Shown piece after piece: positions 16,301 through 24,122 of a DNA stretch of 32,710 bases. Positions within the stretch are counted from its first letter, which is position 1, and every line of letters starts with the position of its first letter. The notes under the pieces were generated by a model that saw only the letters and a list, made by a program, of their open reading frames with translations, was not told the origin of the DNA and did not search any database. This stretch comes from Micromonospora solifontis (lineage in GTDB: Bacteria; Actinomycetota; Actinomycetes; Mycobacteriales; Micromonosporaceae). The stretch spans positions 1-32,710 of the forward strand of contig NZ_RJLN01000059.1 in the NCBI RefSeq assembly GCF_003725545.1, written 5' to 3'. A program made the translations under genes and the position numbers.

Positions 16301-17338
16301 TCAGGAAGCGCGGCGCACGGCGCGGCGTGCCGAGCCGAGCAGTGCCCGGCACATCGCCGCGAAGACCAGCAGCCAGGCGGCGACGGCCACCGCTGTCCAG
16401 GCCCGGCCGATCTGTCCGATCAGGGGCAGGCCGGCCGCCTTGCCGAGATGCATGCTGGCCACCGCGTACATGCCCAGCGGGAACACGATGCTCCACAGCG
16501 CGGGCAGGTAGGTCAGCCGCACCCGGTTCAAGCCGTGCCGCCACACCCCGAAGGCGACCAGGAGCGGGATGAGCCAGGAACCGAACGCCCAGAGCACCAC
16601 GGCGAGGCCGCCGACCACCGGCCGGGTGGTGGTGACCGCGGGCGACGGCGGCATGGCCAGGATCTGCGCCGCGGCCAGGACGGTGATCGCGGTGGCGCCC
16701 ATGGTGACCCAGTACGGCGGGGTCAGGTCCTCCGGGCGCACTTCGAGCAACAGCAGCCGGGTCAGCACCAGGGTGGCGACGACCAGGTACAGCACGACAC
16801 CCACCGACCACATCAGCACGGCGAGCAGCGCGGCCGCGCTGACCTGGCCGGCCTCGTCGCGGTCCAGCACGGCGGCGCTGACGGCGACCGACTGGGTGCC
16901 GACCACCCAGATGAACCAGGTGCCGTTGACGCTCGCCAGCACCGGCTGCGGGCGAGGTCCGAGGATGAGCCGGACCGGAATGGTGTAGGTCAGGCCGAGC
17001 CACGCGGCGGCGCCCAGGACCGCCAGCGTGATCGCGAAACTCCGGTACCCGTCGCGCGCGAACCTGGCGCACAGCACGTCACATGCGGCGACGAAGGTGA
17101 AGAAGGCGAAGGCGCGATCAGCCGCTCCGAGGTCCGTGAGCACCAGGCGGGGATAGCGGACGATCCGCCATAGCAGCGCGGCGCAGAGCACCGCGAAGCC
17201 CACGACGGCGACGACCAAGAGGACGGCGGACAGCGCCACCCGTTCGAGGTCGCGCAGGGCTATCGAGCAGATCCCGGTGGCCATGACCATCGCGAAGTAC
17301 CCGGGATACAGGTTGCGGACTTCCATCGCCCTATCCAT
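16301..17338 (-). CDS. TDT/TehA-like (SLAC1 family) membrane transporter
   Basis: A roughly 345-residue integral membrane protein with about ten hydrophobic helices, of the tellurite-resistance/dicarboxylate (TDT) transporter and voltage-dependent anion channel family. Visible family features are LYPGYFAMVMATGICSIAL at the start, WLGLTYTIPVRLILG in the middle, and YLPALWSIVFPLGMYAVA near the end. Members carry anions such as malate, sulfite, chloride or nitrate; the substrate here is unknown. I prefer the ATG at 17338 (or 17326) to an upstream GTG/ATG because homology begins there; no strong ribosome site decides. The gene lies upstream of the broken nitronate monooxygenase/norB group on the same strand, separated by about 230 bases. 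Confidence 0.85.
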   Translation of the reverse strand: MDRAMEVRNLYPGYFAMVMATGICSIALRDLERVALSAVLLVVAVVGFAVLCAALLWRIVRYPRLVLTDLGAADRAFAFFTFVAACDVLCARFARDGYRSFAITLAVLGAAAWLGLTYTIPVRLILGPRPQPVLASVNGTWFIWVVGTQSVAVSAAVLDRDEAGQVSAAALLAVLMWSVGVVLYLVVATLVLTRLLLLEVRPEDLTPPYWVTMGATAITVLAAAQILAMPPSPAVTTTRPVVGGLAVVLWAFGSWLIPLLVAFGVWRHGLNRVRLTYLPALWSIVFPLGMYAVASMHLGKAAGLPLIGQIGRAWTAVAVAAWLLVFAAMCRALLGSARRAVRRAS

Positions 17339-17568
17339 AACGTCAGAGAGTGTCGCTGTCCGTCGGCCGATGAGTACACCCCCTCGTCCGGCTGTTCCGT
17401 GCATCGTGGCGCTACCGGCGGACGCGGGGATGGGGCGGGGGTCGCTCCATGTGGGGCACTAGGTCTCTGGGCCGACCTGGTTTGGACGGGGGTGGGACCG
17501 CCGGGGCGTCTCGTCGCCGGGCTCGCGGTGCCGCGCCGCGGAGCCGGCACCGAGGTGGCATCGGTCGT

Positions 17569-17574
17569 TATGGT
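17569..17574 (+). promoter_or_regulatory. TATGGT -10 element for a leaderless transcript
   Basis: TATGGT fits the actinobacterial TANNNT -10 hexamer and ends six bases before the ATG at 17581, which has no ribosome site. This spacing is typical of leaderless genes. Confidence 0.5.
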
Positions 17575-17580
17575 TGCCGC

Positions 17581-18204
17581 ATGCGGGATGTCGTGCGCGT
17601 CTGGTGTCTGCGGCACGGGGAGTCCGAGAACGTGACGACGGGCACGGCCGGAATGCTTCCCCTGGCGCCACTGACCGTCGAGGGGCACCGGCAGGCCGCT
17701 GCGGCGGCGGAACGGCTCGCGGGCGAACCGCTCACTGCGGTGTGGTGCAGCGAGGCGCTGCGCGCCCGCCAGACGGCCGCGCACCTCCGGGACCGGTTCG
17801 ACCTGCCGGTGCACACGCTGCCCGGGCTCAACGAGGTCGGGATCGGCAGCAAGGAGGGCGCGACGGACGCGGCCACCCGCCGGCGCACCGCCGAGGTGCT
17901 GCACTCGTGGGTCGTGGACGGCAACCTCGACGACCGGGTCGCCGACGGGGAGAACGGCCATCAAGTGCGCGAACGGGTCACCGATGCCTTCGCCCAGATC
18001 GCGCTCGCCGCTTCCGGCGGGACGGTCGCCGTCGTCGGGCACGTCGCCAGCCTGACGGTCGGCCTGGGTCTGCTCTGTGGCCTCGGCCGGCACGTCTGGG
18101 GCGCGCCGCTTCCGCATGCGACGCCCTTCCTGGTGGCGCAGGAGGCCGGGATCTGGCGCTGCGTCAGTTGGCCGGGAGTCGTTGACGAGCCGATGGTGGG
18201 GTGA
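17581..18204 (+). CDS. Histidine phosphatase family protein (phosphoglycerate mutase-like)
   Basis: A 207-residue cytoplasmic phosphatase. The catalytic LRHGES motif is at residues 9-14 (phospho-accepting His11), the SEALRARQTA segment supplies the phosphate-binding Arg, and the second conserved His appears in VVGHVAS. An inserted stretch with GENGHQVRERV precedes it. Substrate cannot be told; the family ranges from sugar phosphates to cobalamin and small-molecule phosphates. Start: ATG at 17581, apparently leaderless (see the -10 at 17569). It stands alone, convergent with the decayed ABC exporter. Confidence 0.88.
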   Translation: MRDVVRVWCLRHGESENVTTGTAGMLPLAPLTVEGHRQAAAAAERLAGEPLTAVWCSEALRARQTAAHLRDRFDLPVHTLPGLNEVGIGSKEGATDAATRRRTAEVLHSWVVDGNLDDRVADGENGHQVRERVTDAFAQIALAASGGTVAVVGHVASLTVGLGLLCGLGRHVWGAPLPHATPFLVAQEAGIWRCVSWPGVVDEPMVG

Positions 18205-18248
18205 GGGAACCCTCGGGGAGGTACCTGCCGGGGCTTTGCCGTCTGCCG

Positions 18249-19091
18249 TCAGTGCGAGGCCTCGCGGTTGAACAGTCGTTTCGACCAGAGGTAGCCGCCC
18301 AGCGCGATGGCGGCGCACCAGGCGAGGGCGATCGACGCGTTGTTCCCGATCGGCTCGTCCATGAGCAGGCCGCGCAGGGTTTCGATGATCGGCGTGAAGG
18401 GCTGGTCGTCAGCGAACCAGCGCAGACCGGCCGGCATGGAGTCGGTGGGGACGAACCCGCGGCCGAGGAAGGGCAGCAGAACGAGCGGCATGGGCAGGTT
18501 GCTCGCGGTCTCCACGCTCTTGCTCACCTGGCCGAGCACGACGGAGAATTAGACGAGCGCGAAGGTCACCGCCACCAGGAAGCCGGCGGTGGCCAGCCAG
18601 GCGCCGAGCCCGGCGGTGGGCCGGAAGCCGACCAGCAGCGCCACGCCGATCACGACGGCCAGGCTGACCATCGCCTGGAGCATGCTGCCCAGGACGTGTC
18701 CGGCCAGCACCGATACGCGGACGATGTGCATGGTGCGGAACCGGGCGATGATGCCTTCGGTCATGTCCATGGCGATCGGGATCGCGGTCCCCTGGACCGT
18801 GGCGGTCACGGTCATCAGGATGATCGCGGGCGCCACGTAGTTGGCGTACGCGGCGCGCCCGCCGGCCCCGCCGCCGGACGCCGCCTCGCCGAGCCCAGCG
18901 CCCAGCGTGCCGCCGAGCACGTAGACGAAGAGCAGCAGGAAGACGACGGGCATCCCGACGAGCGTCACGGTCATCGACGGGTACCGCAGCATGCGCTTGA
19001 GGTTGCGGCGCAGCATCGTCGCCGAGTCGCGGAGCGGAAGGAGACGGAGCCTTGCGGCCGGCACCGGGGTGGTGAGGGTGGGGGTGCTCAT
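18249..19091 (-). pseudogene. DrrB-like ABC-2 permease interrupted by an in-frame stop
   Basis: A 280-codon ABC-2 type exporter permease (daunorubicin-resistance DrrB type) with N-terminal cytoplasmic part, membrane helices and the motif FVPTDSMPAGLRWF...QPFTPIIETLRGLLM near the end. A TAA at 18549-18551 (codon 181) splits the frame; the sequence before and after is in the same frame and both sides match the family, with the stop at a position where related proteins usually have a residue such as Trp. Without readthrough the last two helices are lost. The ATG at 19091 overlaps the ATPase stop (ATGA). The partner ATPase is also broken, which argues for real decay. Confidence 0.8.
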
Positions 19092-20046
19092 CGGGTGGTC
19101 ACTTTCTCGTCGGAGGGGTTGCCGGTGAGGGCGAGGAAGACGTCGTCGAGGTCCGGAGTGTGCACGGACAGCTCGTCGACCTCGATGGCCCGGTCGTCGA
19201 GCCGGCCGATCAGGGTCTTCAGCGCGCGCAGGCTGCCATCGCTGGGCACCCGCAGGGCGAGCGCGTCGGTGTCGCGCACGGCCTGACCCAGCACGCGCAG
19301 GGCCGCGTCGAGGCCCTGCGGATCGGCGAACCGCAGGCGGACGTGTCCACCCGGGATGCGGCGATTCAGTTCCTCCGCGGTTCCCTCGGCGACCACGCGG
19401 CCACGGTTGAGGACCGCGATCCGGTCGGCCAGCTCGTCGGCCTCCTCCAGGTACTGCGTGGTCAGGAAGATGGTGACACCGCCGGCCACCAGGTCCCGGA
19501 CGATTTGCCACATGTCCCGGCGGCTGCGCGGGTCCAGCCCGGTGGTCGGCTCGTCGAGGAAGATCACTTGCGGGCTGCCGACCAGGTCATCGCCAGGTCG
19601 AGCCGCCGCAACATGCCCCCGGAGTAGGTCGAGGCCGGCTTCCTGGCCGCCTCGGTCAGGTCGAACTGTTCGCGCAACTGGGCGGCGCGCCGTCGGCCGT
19701 CGGCCCGGGCGAGGTGGTGCAGATCCGCCATCAGCCGCAGGTTCTCCTAGCCGGTCAGCAGTTTGTCCACCGCGGAGAACTGGCCGGTGACGCCGATCGC
19801 GGCGAGCACCGCGTCCGGCTCGCGGGCGAGGTCGTGCCCGGCGACCTTCGCGCCACCGGCGTCGGCACTGAGCAGGGTGGAGGGGATCTTGACGGTGGTG
19901 GTCTTGCCGGCGCCGTTCGCGCCGAGCAGCGAGAAGACCGTTCCCCGTGGTACATGCAGGTCGAGACCGTCGAGCACGGGGTGGTCGCCGAACGATTTCC
20001 GTAGCCCGGTCGCGGCGATCGCCGGGCCGGATCGGGTGATGGCCAT
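19088..20046 (-). pseudogene. DrrA-like ABC ATPase with a nonsense codon and a frameshift
   Basis: A 320-codon ABC exporter ATPase of the daunorubicin-resistance type. Walker A GANGAGKTTT, the Q-loop region (GVTGQFSAVDKLLTG), signature YSGGMLRRLDLA, Walker B VIFLDEPTTGLDP and the C-terminal DrrA domain (SVHTPDLDDVFLALTG) are all recognisable. Two lesions break it: a TAG at 19747-19749 (codon 100, in LLTG-stop-ENLRLM) and a one-base loss near 19586, between LDLAMT and LVGSPQV. Also unusual: the signature reads MLRRLDL. Its ATG at 20046 is 29 bases after the DUF4097 stop, so the four genes formed one operon. Confidence 0.85.
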
Positions 20047-20075
20047 GGTGTCCGTCCTCGGGGGCCGCGAGTGGG

Positions 20076-20915
20076 TCAGGAGCGGTGGATGGTGATGTCG
20101 CCGTAGGAGGTGCGGCCGCGCACCTCGACGGTCTCGTCGGCCTCGTCGGGCTGGCTGGTGCTCTCCAGCAGGTTGCGTACGTGCCCGAATCCGGTGTTGA
20201 TCTCGAGCCAGGCGACGGTGCCGTCCGCGATGCCGATGTCCAGGTCGCCTGCGGCGGTGCCGAGGACGACCGAGCCGCGGACCACCTCGCCGAGGCGGAT
20301 GCTGCCGTTGGAGGTCTTCGCGTCGACGCCGGCCCCGGCCCGATCGACGTCGATGGCTCCGTTGGCGTTGCGCACCCGCACGTCGCCGCACGCCGCGTCG
20401 ATCGTGGTGTCCCCGTTGGAGTTCTTGACCACCACGGCGCCCTCGACGTCACCGATCTGGATCTTGCCGGAGCCGGTGGAGATCTCGGCGCTGCCCGCGA
20501 TGCCGTCGACGGAGACGTGGCCGAATCCCGTGTGCAGTCGCAGCGGGCCGGTTCGTTCGAGCCAGACGTTGCCGGTGGTCTTGAGCCGACACTCACCGAG
20601 CCGGCCGGTACCGCGGATGTCGCCCATCAGCAGGTGCGCGGAGAGTGCGGAACCGCTGGGCAGTTCGATGGAGACCTCCACCGACCTGCTCTTCTTGGAG
20701 AAGTCGAACGCGCGCCTCGGGCCGGTGACCTGCAGCATGCCACTGGTGCAGTCGACCCGGACCTGCGCGGCAGCCTGCACGTCGGATTCGTCGGTCTCGT
20801 CGCTCGGCCGGACCTCGACGACGGTGTCGGTCCGGTCGCTCGCGGTGATCCGCAGGTGGCCGACGCCGAGTTCGAGCGTGACGGAGATCGGCTCGGGGGT
20901 TTCGTAAGTGGGCAT
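20076..20915 (-). CDS. DUF4097-type beta-strand repeat protein
   Basis: A 279-residue protein of alternating short beta strands (GVGHLRITASDRTDTVVEVRP..., SNGDTTI, ANGAIDVDRAG, TSNGSIRLG, GFGHVRN), matching the DUF4097 family of predicted beta-helical proteins. No signal peptide or membrane helix. Such genes often accompany HicB-like/RHH regulators and DrrAB-type exporters in actinomycetes; function unknown. ATG at 20915; the gene follows the RHH regulator by 75 bases and precedes the decayed ABC genes. The frame is intact, unlike those genes. Confidence 0.8.
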   Translation of the reverse strand: MPTYETPEPISVTLELGVGHLRITASDRTDTVVEVRPSDETDESDVQAAAQVRVDCTSGMLQVTGPRRAFDFSKKSRSVEVSIELPSGSALSAHLLMGDIRGTGRLGECRLKTTGNVWLERTGPLRLHTGFGHVSVDGIAGSAEISTGSGKIQIGDVEGAVVVKNSNGDTTIDAACGDVRVRNANGAIDVDRAGAGVDAKTSNGSIRLGEVVRGSVVLGTAAGDLDIGIADGTVAWLEINTGFGHVRNLLESTSQPDEADETVEVRGRTSYGDITIHRS

Positions 20916-20990
20916 GGTTGTCCCCGCATCGTGGGTGGGTGGGCGTCCCCGCAGGTCGGGGACGTGGTGAGAGGGAGGCGTGCGGTGCGG

Positions 20991-21524
20991 TCAGCGCACC
21001 CAGCCGGTGAAGCGCTGCTGGGACCGTTTCCCGCTGCGGCGTGCCTCGGGGCGCTCACCGCGGTCGGGCCTCGCCAGGCCGGCGGCAGCCGCCCGGACCA
21101 GCCAGGCGTTGACCGAGCGCCCCTCCTTGGCTGCGGCCTCCTCGATCGCGACCTTGAGCTGCTCGGGCATGCGTACGTTGATCCGGGCGGCGGGGCCGTC
21201 CTCGGCGATCAGCAGATCGCCGTCCGGCACGCCGCCGGCCGTCGTCGCGGCGTCCTCGGCCGCGAGTTGGGGCGGCTCGGCGGGTGGCATCGCCACGACG
21301 AAGTGCGGCTCCCGGCCGCGCAGGCGCAGCTCCACCGAACCCGGAGCCAACTCCCGGGTGATCTCGTCGGCGGCGGCTGACAGCGCGTCCAGCAGCGTCA
21401 TCCGGATCGCCGACTCGAGCGACCCGGTCAGGCGCTCGACCAGCGCACGCGCCTCCTCACCACCGGCTTCGACGAGCGTGGCGAACTCGCGTCCGAGGTT
21501 GCTCACATACGAGGTCAAGTCCAT
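20991..21524 (-). CDS. HicB-like ribbon-helix-helix regulator
   Basis: A 177-residue protein. The C-terminal part (about 115-155: ARINVRMPEQLKVAIEEAAA followed by KEGRSVNAWLVRAAAAGL) is a ribbon-helix-helix DNA-binding domain of the Arc/HicB type; the basic end (RRSGKRSQQR) may also touch DNA. The N-terminal 90 residues are a HicB-like soluble domain. I see no HicA toxin next to it, so it is more likely an operon regulator than an antitoxin. Start: ATG at 21524; a -10-like CATATT lies six bases upstream. Three helically phased TGGCACA repeats just upstream are candidate autoregulatory sites. Confidence 0.75.
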   Translation of the reverse strand: MDLTSYVSNLGREFATLVEAGGEEARALVERLTGSLESAIRMTLLDALSAAADEITRELAPGSVELRLRGREPHFVVAMPPAEPPQLAAEDAATTAGGVPDGDLLIAEDGPAARINVRMPEQLKVAIEEAAAKEGRSVNAWLVRAAAAGLARPDRGERPEARRSGKRSQQRFTGWVR

Positions 21525-21534
21525 GGTGTCAATA

Positions 21535-21573
21535 TGGCACATGGATGGCACACAAGCAAGCGCGTTTGGCACA
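21535..21573. promoter_or_regulatory. Three phased TGGCACA repeats, candidate RHH operator
   Basis: TGGCACA occurs at 21535-21541, 21546-21552 and 21567-21573, spaced 11 and 21 bp, one and two helical turns. RHH proteins bind tandem direct or inverted short repeats of this kind. They lie 11-49 bases upstream of the RHH gene start, over its presumed promoter. Confidence 0.55.
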
Positions 21574-21690
21574 AGCGCGGCCCCGTCCTGGCATCAGCCG
21601 CCACTCCCCCGTCCCGCGGCGCGCGCTCGCCACGCTGGACGGCAACGAACGGCCGGGCAGGTCGGGGACCCGGGGCCGGGAAGGTCTGGG

Positions 21691-21696
21691 TAGCGT
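21691..21696 (+). promoter_or_regulatory. TAGCGT -10 element for leaderless OsmC transcript
   Basis: TAGCGT (TANNNT) ends seven bases before the ATG at 21704, which lacks a ribosome site; same arrangement as at 17569. Confidence 0.45.
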
Positions 21697-21703
21697 CCTG
21701 GCC

Positions 21704-22138
21704 ATGAGTGAGGACACCTTCCGCTCGGTGACGATCGAGCGCACCAGCGTGGGCCGGTACGTCGTGCGCAACGCGCGCGGTGGCTCGATCTCGATGGGTT
21801 CCGGCGGGGACGACAGCTTCACGCCGGTGGAGCTGCTGCTGGCCGCCATCGGCGGCTGCACCGCCATAGACGTGGACCACATCACGAGCCGCCGCGCCGA
21901 GCCGACCCGGTTCTCCGTCGAGGTCAGCGGCGACAAGATCCGGGACGAATCCGGCGGCAACCGGATGCGGGACCTGCGGGTCGAGTTCGCCGTGACGTTC
22001 CCGGCGGGCCCGGACGGTGACCGGGCACGCGAGGCGCTGCCCCGGTCGCTGCAACAGTCGCACGACCGGCTCTGCACCGTCTCCCGTACGGTCGAGCTGG
22101 GCACACCCGTCACGATCGTCGAGGCCGCGGAGGACTGA
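21704..22138 (+). CDS. OsmC family protein
   Basis: A 144-residue OsmC-like protein. The family's two reactive cysteines are seen: Cys52 in AAIGGCTAIDV and Cys124 in HDRLCTVSRT. These cysteines reduce organic hydroperoxides in Ohr/OsmC enzymes; this member is closer to the general OsmC-like group than to Ohr. Start: ATG at 21704, apparently leaderless. It diverges from the RHH operon, with only 180 bases between the two starts, so the phased repeats could affect both. It ends in a strong terminator facing the arabinoxylan operon. Confidence 0.87.
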   Translation: MSEDTFRSVTIERTSVGRYVVRNARGGSISMGSGGDDSFTPVELLLAAIGGCTAIDVDHITSRRAEPTRFSVEVSGDKIRDESGGNRMRDLRVEFAVTFPAGPDGDRAREALPRSLQQSHDRLCTVSRTVELGTPVTIVEAAED

Positions 22139-22150
22139 GGCCCGGCGGAT

Positions 22151-22206
22151 CCGCCGGCCTGGCAGGCCAGGCCGGCGGGCGCAGGGGCCGCCCCGAGGGG
22201 CGGCCC
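22151..22206. terminator. Double hairpin between convergent OsmC and GH43 genes
   Basis: Stem 22151-22162 pairs with 22167-22178 (12 bp, four-base loop). A second stem, GGGCCGCCCC (22185-22194) with GGGGCGGCCC (22197-22206), follows at once. Both fit a bidirectional terminator. Confidence 0.75.
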
Positions 22207-22244
22207 TCGACGCATCTCCGACGCACACGCGCTCGTGCGGCGGC

Positions 22245-24080
22245 CTACTGGAGCGACACGTCGTCGACGAGGAAGCTGTCGGTGCCCGCCGTCGTCTCCA
22301 CGTAGAACGTGGCGCCGGAGAGCGTTCCGCTCCAGGAGAGCGTGGCCGTGCCGGTGAGCATCGTCCAGCCGTCCGGGTTCACCGTGGTTCCCGGGGTCAG
22401 TGCGACGTAGTTCGTCGTGCCGTTGGCGGTCAGCGCCACCGTCGCCTTGACGGTCGGCGTCCCGCCCTGGCTGCGTACCCAGGCGGTGGTGGTGTAGCTC
22501 TTGCCGTTGGTGAGCTTCGAGGTCAGGTCCTGGCTGGGACCGTTCCACGACGCCGTACGCCCGGTGACCGACAGCGACGCCGCGCCCCCGTGGGCGGCGG
22601 CGTTGGACGACAGTGTCCCGCTGCCCATGACCCCCCAGCCCGATGTGCCGCTCTCCGCGTCACCGTTGGCGATCAGGTTCCCGCCGCCAACGGCGGCGGC
22701 GAACTGCCACCAGTTGACGTTGAAGAGGTTGCCGCTGCCGCCGGTGAACCGGAGGTACAGATCGTGGGTGCCGGTGGCGCCGGTGACGGTGCAGGAGGTG
22801 TTCACCCAGGTCTGCCAGCCGCCGGTGCCCGGTACGGTGCAGCGGCCCACCACCGGGCCGGTGGTGCTGTCGAGGCGGAGCTCGATCGCGCCGCCGCTGG
22901 TCGCCGAGGCCACCCGTGCGGTGAACGAACTCGCCCCCGTCCCGAAGCCCACCCCTTTGACCTTGATGTAGTCGCCGTTCTCGATCCAGCCGACATCCAT
23001 CCCGCCCTCACTGGCGGCTTCGGTCTCGATGCCTGATTCCCAGGCGATCGTCTCGGCCTCCTGGCGCACGTACGGGTTGAGGGTGCCGACCTGGGGCGCC
23101 CCGGTGCTGGTCATGTTGATCGTCGGGATCGAGCCGTCGGCGTTGTAGGAGAACTTCTCCACCGCGACCGAGCGGGTGAAGCCGCCGCCGCCCGGCAGCG
23201 CGCCGTTGTGGTAGAAGAAGTACGAGCCGCCGTTGAAGTCGACGATGCCGGGGTGGTTGGTGAAGCTGCTGCCCTGGGTCGGCATGACCGTCCCCCGATA
23301 CGTCCACGGCCCGGTGGGACCCGGGGCCGTCGAGTAGCCGATGAACTCCGAGCAGCACTTCGCCGCGAAGACGTTGTAGTACAGGCCGTTGCGCTTGTAG
23401 ACCCAGGGCCCTTCCTCGTACAGCGTCGGCCGGCTCGCGTCACCGGTGCGGGTGCCGAACCCGGCGGTGGTGAGCGGAATCTGGGTCGGGCTGCCCGAGT
23501 AGGAGATCATGTCGGAGTTCAGCTTCACGTACCAGAGATTCGGGTTGCCCCAGTACAGGTAGGCCTGCCCGTCGGTGTCGATGAACACGGTCGGGTCGAT
23601 CTCACCGTTGGAGACCAGCGGTCGCCCGATGGCGTCCCGGAACGGGCCGGTCGGGCTGTCGGCCACCGCCACCCCGATCCCCATTCGGCCGGTCGCCCGG
23701 ACGGTCATCGGTACGTACCAGTAGAACTTGCCGTTGCGGGCGACGACCTGGCCGGCCCAGGCGTCGGCGCTGGCCCAGCTGAAGCTGGCGATGCTGAGCG
23801 GCGAGCCGTGGTCGGTCCAGTTCACCATGTCGGCCGACGACCAGACCCGCCACTCCTTCATCGTGAACCAGGTCGAGCCGTCCTCGTCATGACCCGTGTA
23901 GAGGTACACCCGGCCGTTGTGCACCAGCGGGGCCGGGTCGGCGGTGTAGATGTGCTGGATGATCGGGTTGTCCGCCCGGGCCACGCCAGGGACCAGAGCC
24001 ACCGCGCAGAGCGCCGCCGCGACCCAGGCGACGACCCGCCGGACGTGGCGCTTGCCGGGGAATGGAGGGAACACCCTCAT
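22245..24080 (-). CDS. Secreted GH43-CBM6-CBM4/9 arabinoxylan arabinofuranohydrolase-like
   Basis: A 611-residue extracellular enzyme. Signal peptide to about 36 (ARA-DNP). GH43 domain about 37-325 with Asp48 (YTADPAP), Asp162 (GEIDPTVF) and Glu223 (YEEGPWVY) as the three catalytic carboxylates. The start NPIIQHIYTADPAP resembles xylan arabinofuranohydrolases such as Bacillus XynD. CBM6 follows at about 335-460 (RQEAETIAW, WIENGDYIKVKGVGF), then a CBM4/9-type beta-sandwich at about 468-611 (NLIANGDAESGTSGW to SFLVDDVSLQ). ATG at 24080 follows GGAGG by seven bases. It is the last gene of the esterase/beta-helix operon, 42 bases after the previous stop. Precise linkage specificity cannot be read from sequence. 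Confidence 0.92.
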   Translation of the reverse strand: MRVFPPFPGKRHVRRVVAWVAAALCAVALVPGVARADNPIIQHIYTADPAPLVHNGRVYLYTGHDEDGSTWFTMKEWRVWSSADMVNWTDHGSPLSIASFSWASADAWAGQVVARNGKFYWYVPMTVRATGRMGIGVAVADSPTGPFRDAIGRPLVSNGEIDPTVFIDTDGQAYLYWGNPNLWYVKLNSDMISYSGSPTQIPLTTAGFGTRTGDASRPTLYEEGPWVYKRNGLYYNVFAAKCCSEFIGYSTAPGPTGPWTYRGTVMPTQGSSFTNHPGIVDFNGGSYFFYHNGALPGGGGFTRSVAVEKFSYNADGSIPTINMTSTGAPQVGTLNPYVRQEAETIAWESGIETEAASEGGMDVGWIENGDYIKVKGVGFGTGASSFTARVASATSGGAIELRLDSTTGPVVGRCTVPGTGGWQTWVNTSCTVTGATGTHDLYLRFTGGSGNLFNVNWWQFAAAVGGGNLIANGDAESGTSGWGVMGSGTLSSNAAAHGGAASLSVTGRTASWNGPSQDLTSKLTNGKSYTTTAWVRSQGGTPTVKATVALTANGTTNYVALTPGTTVNPDGWTMLTGTATLSWSGTLSGATFYVETTAGTDSFLVDDVSLQ

Positions 24081-24122
24081 GTCTGCCTCCAAGGGCTGTC
24101 GGTTGTCGTTCCCGCGCCGTGC

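Noticed and set aside
20991..21524. HicAB toxin-antitoxin system
   Set aside because: The regulator is HicB-like but no HicA-like toxin frame is adjacent; the neighbours are DUF4097 and ABC genes.
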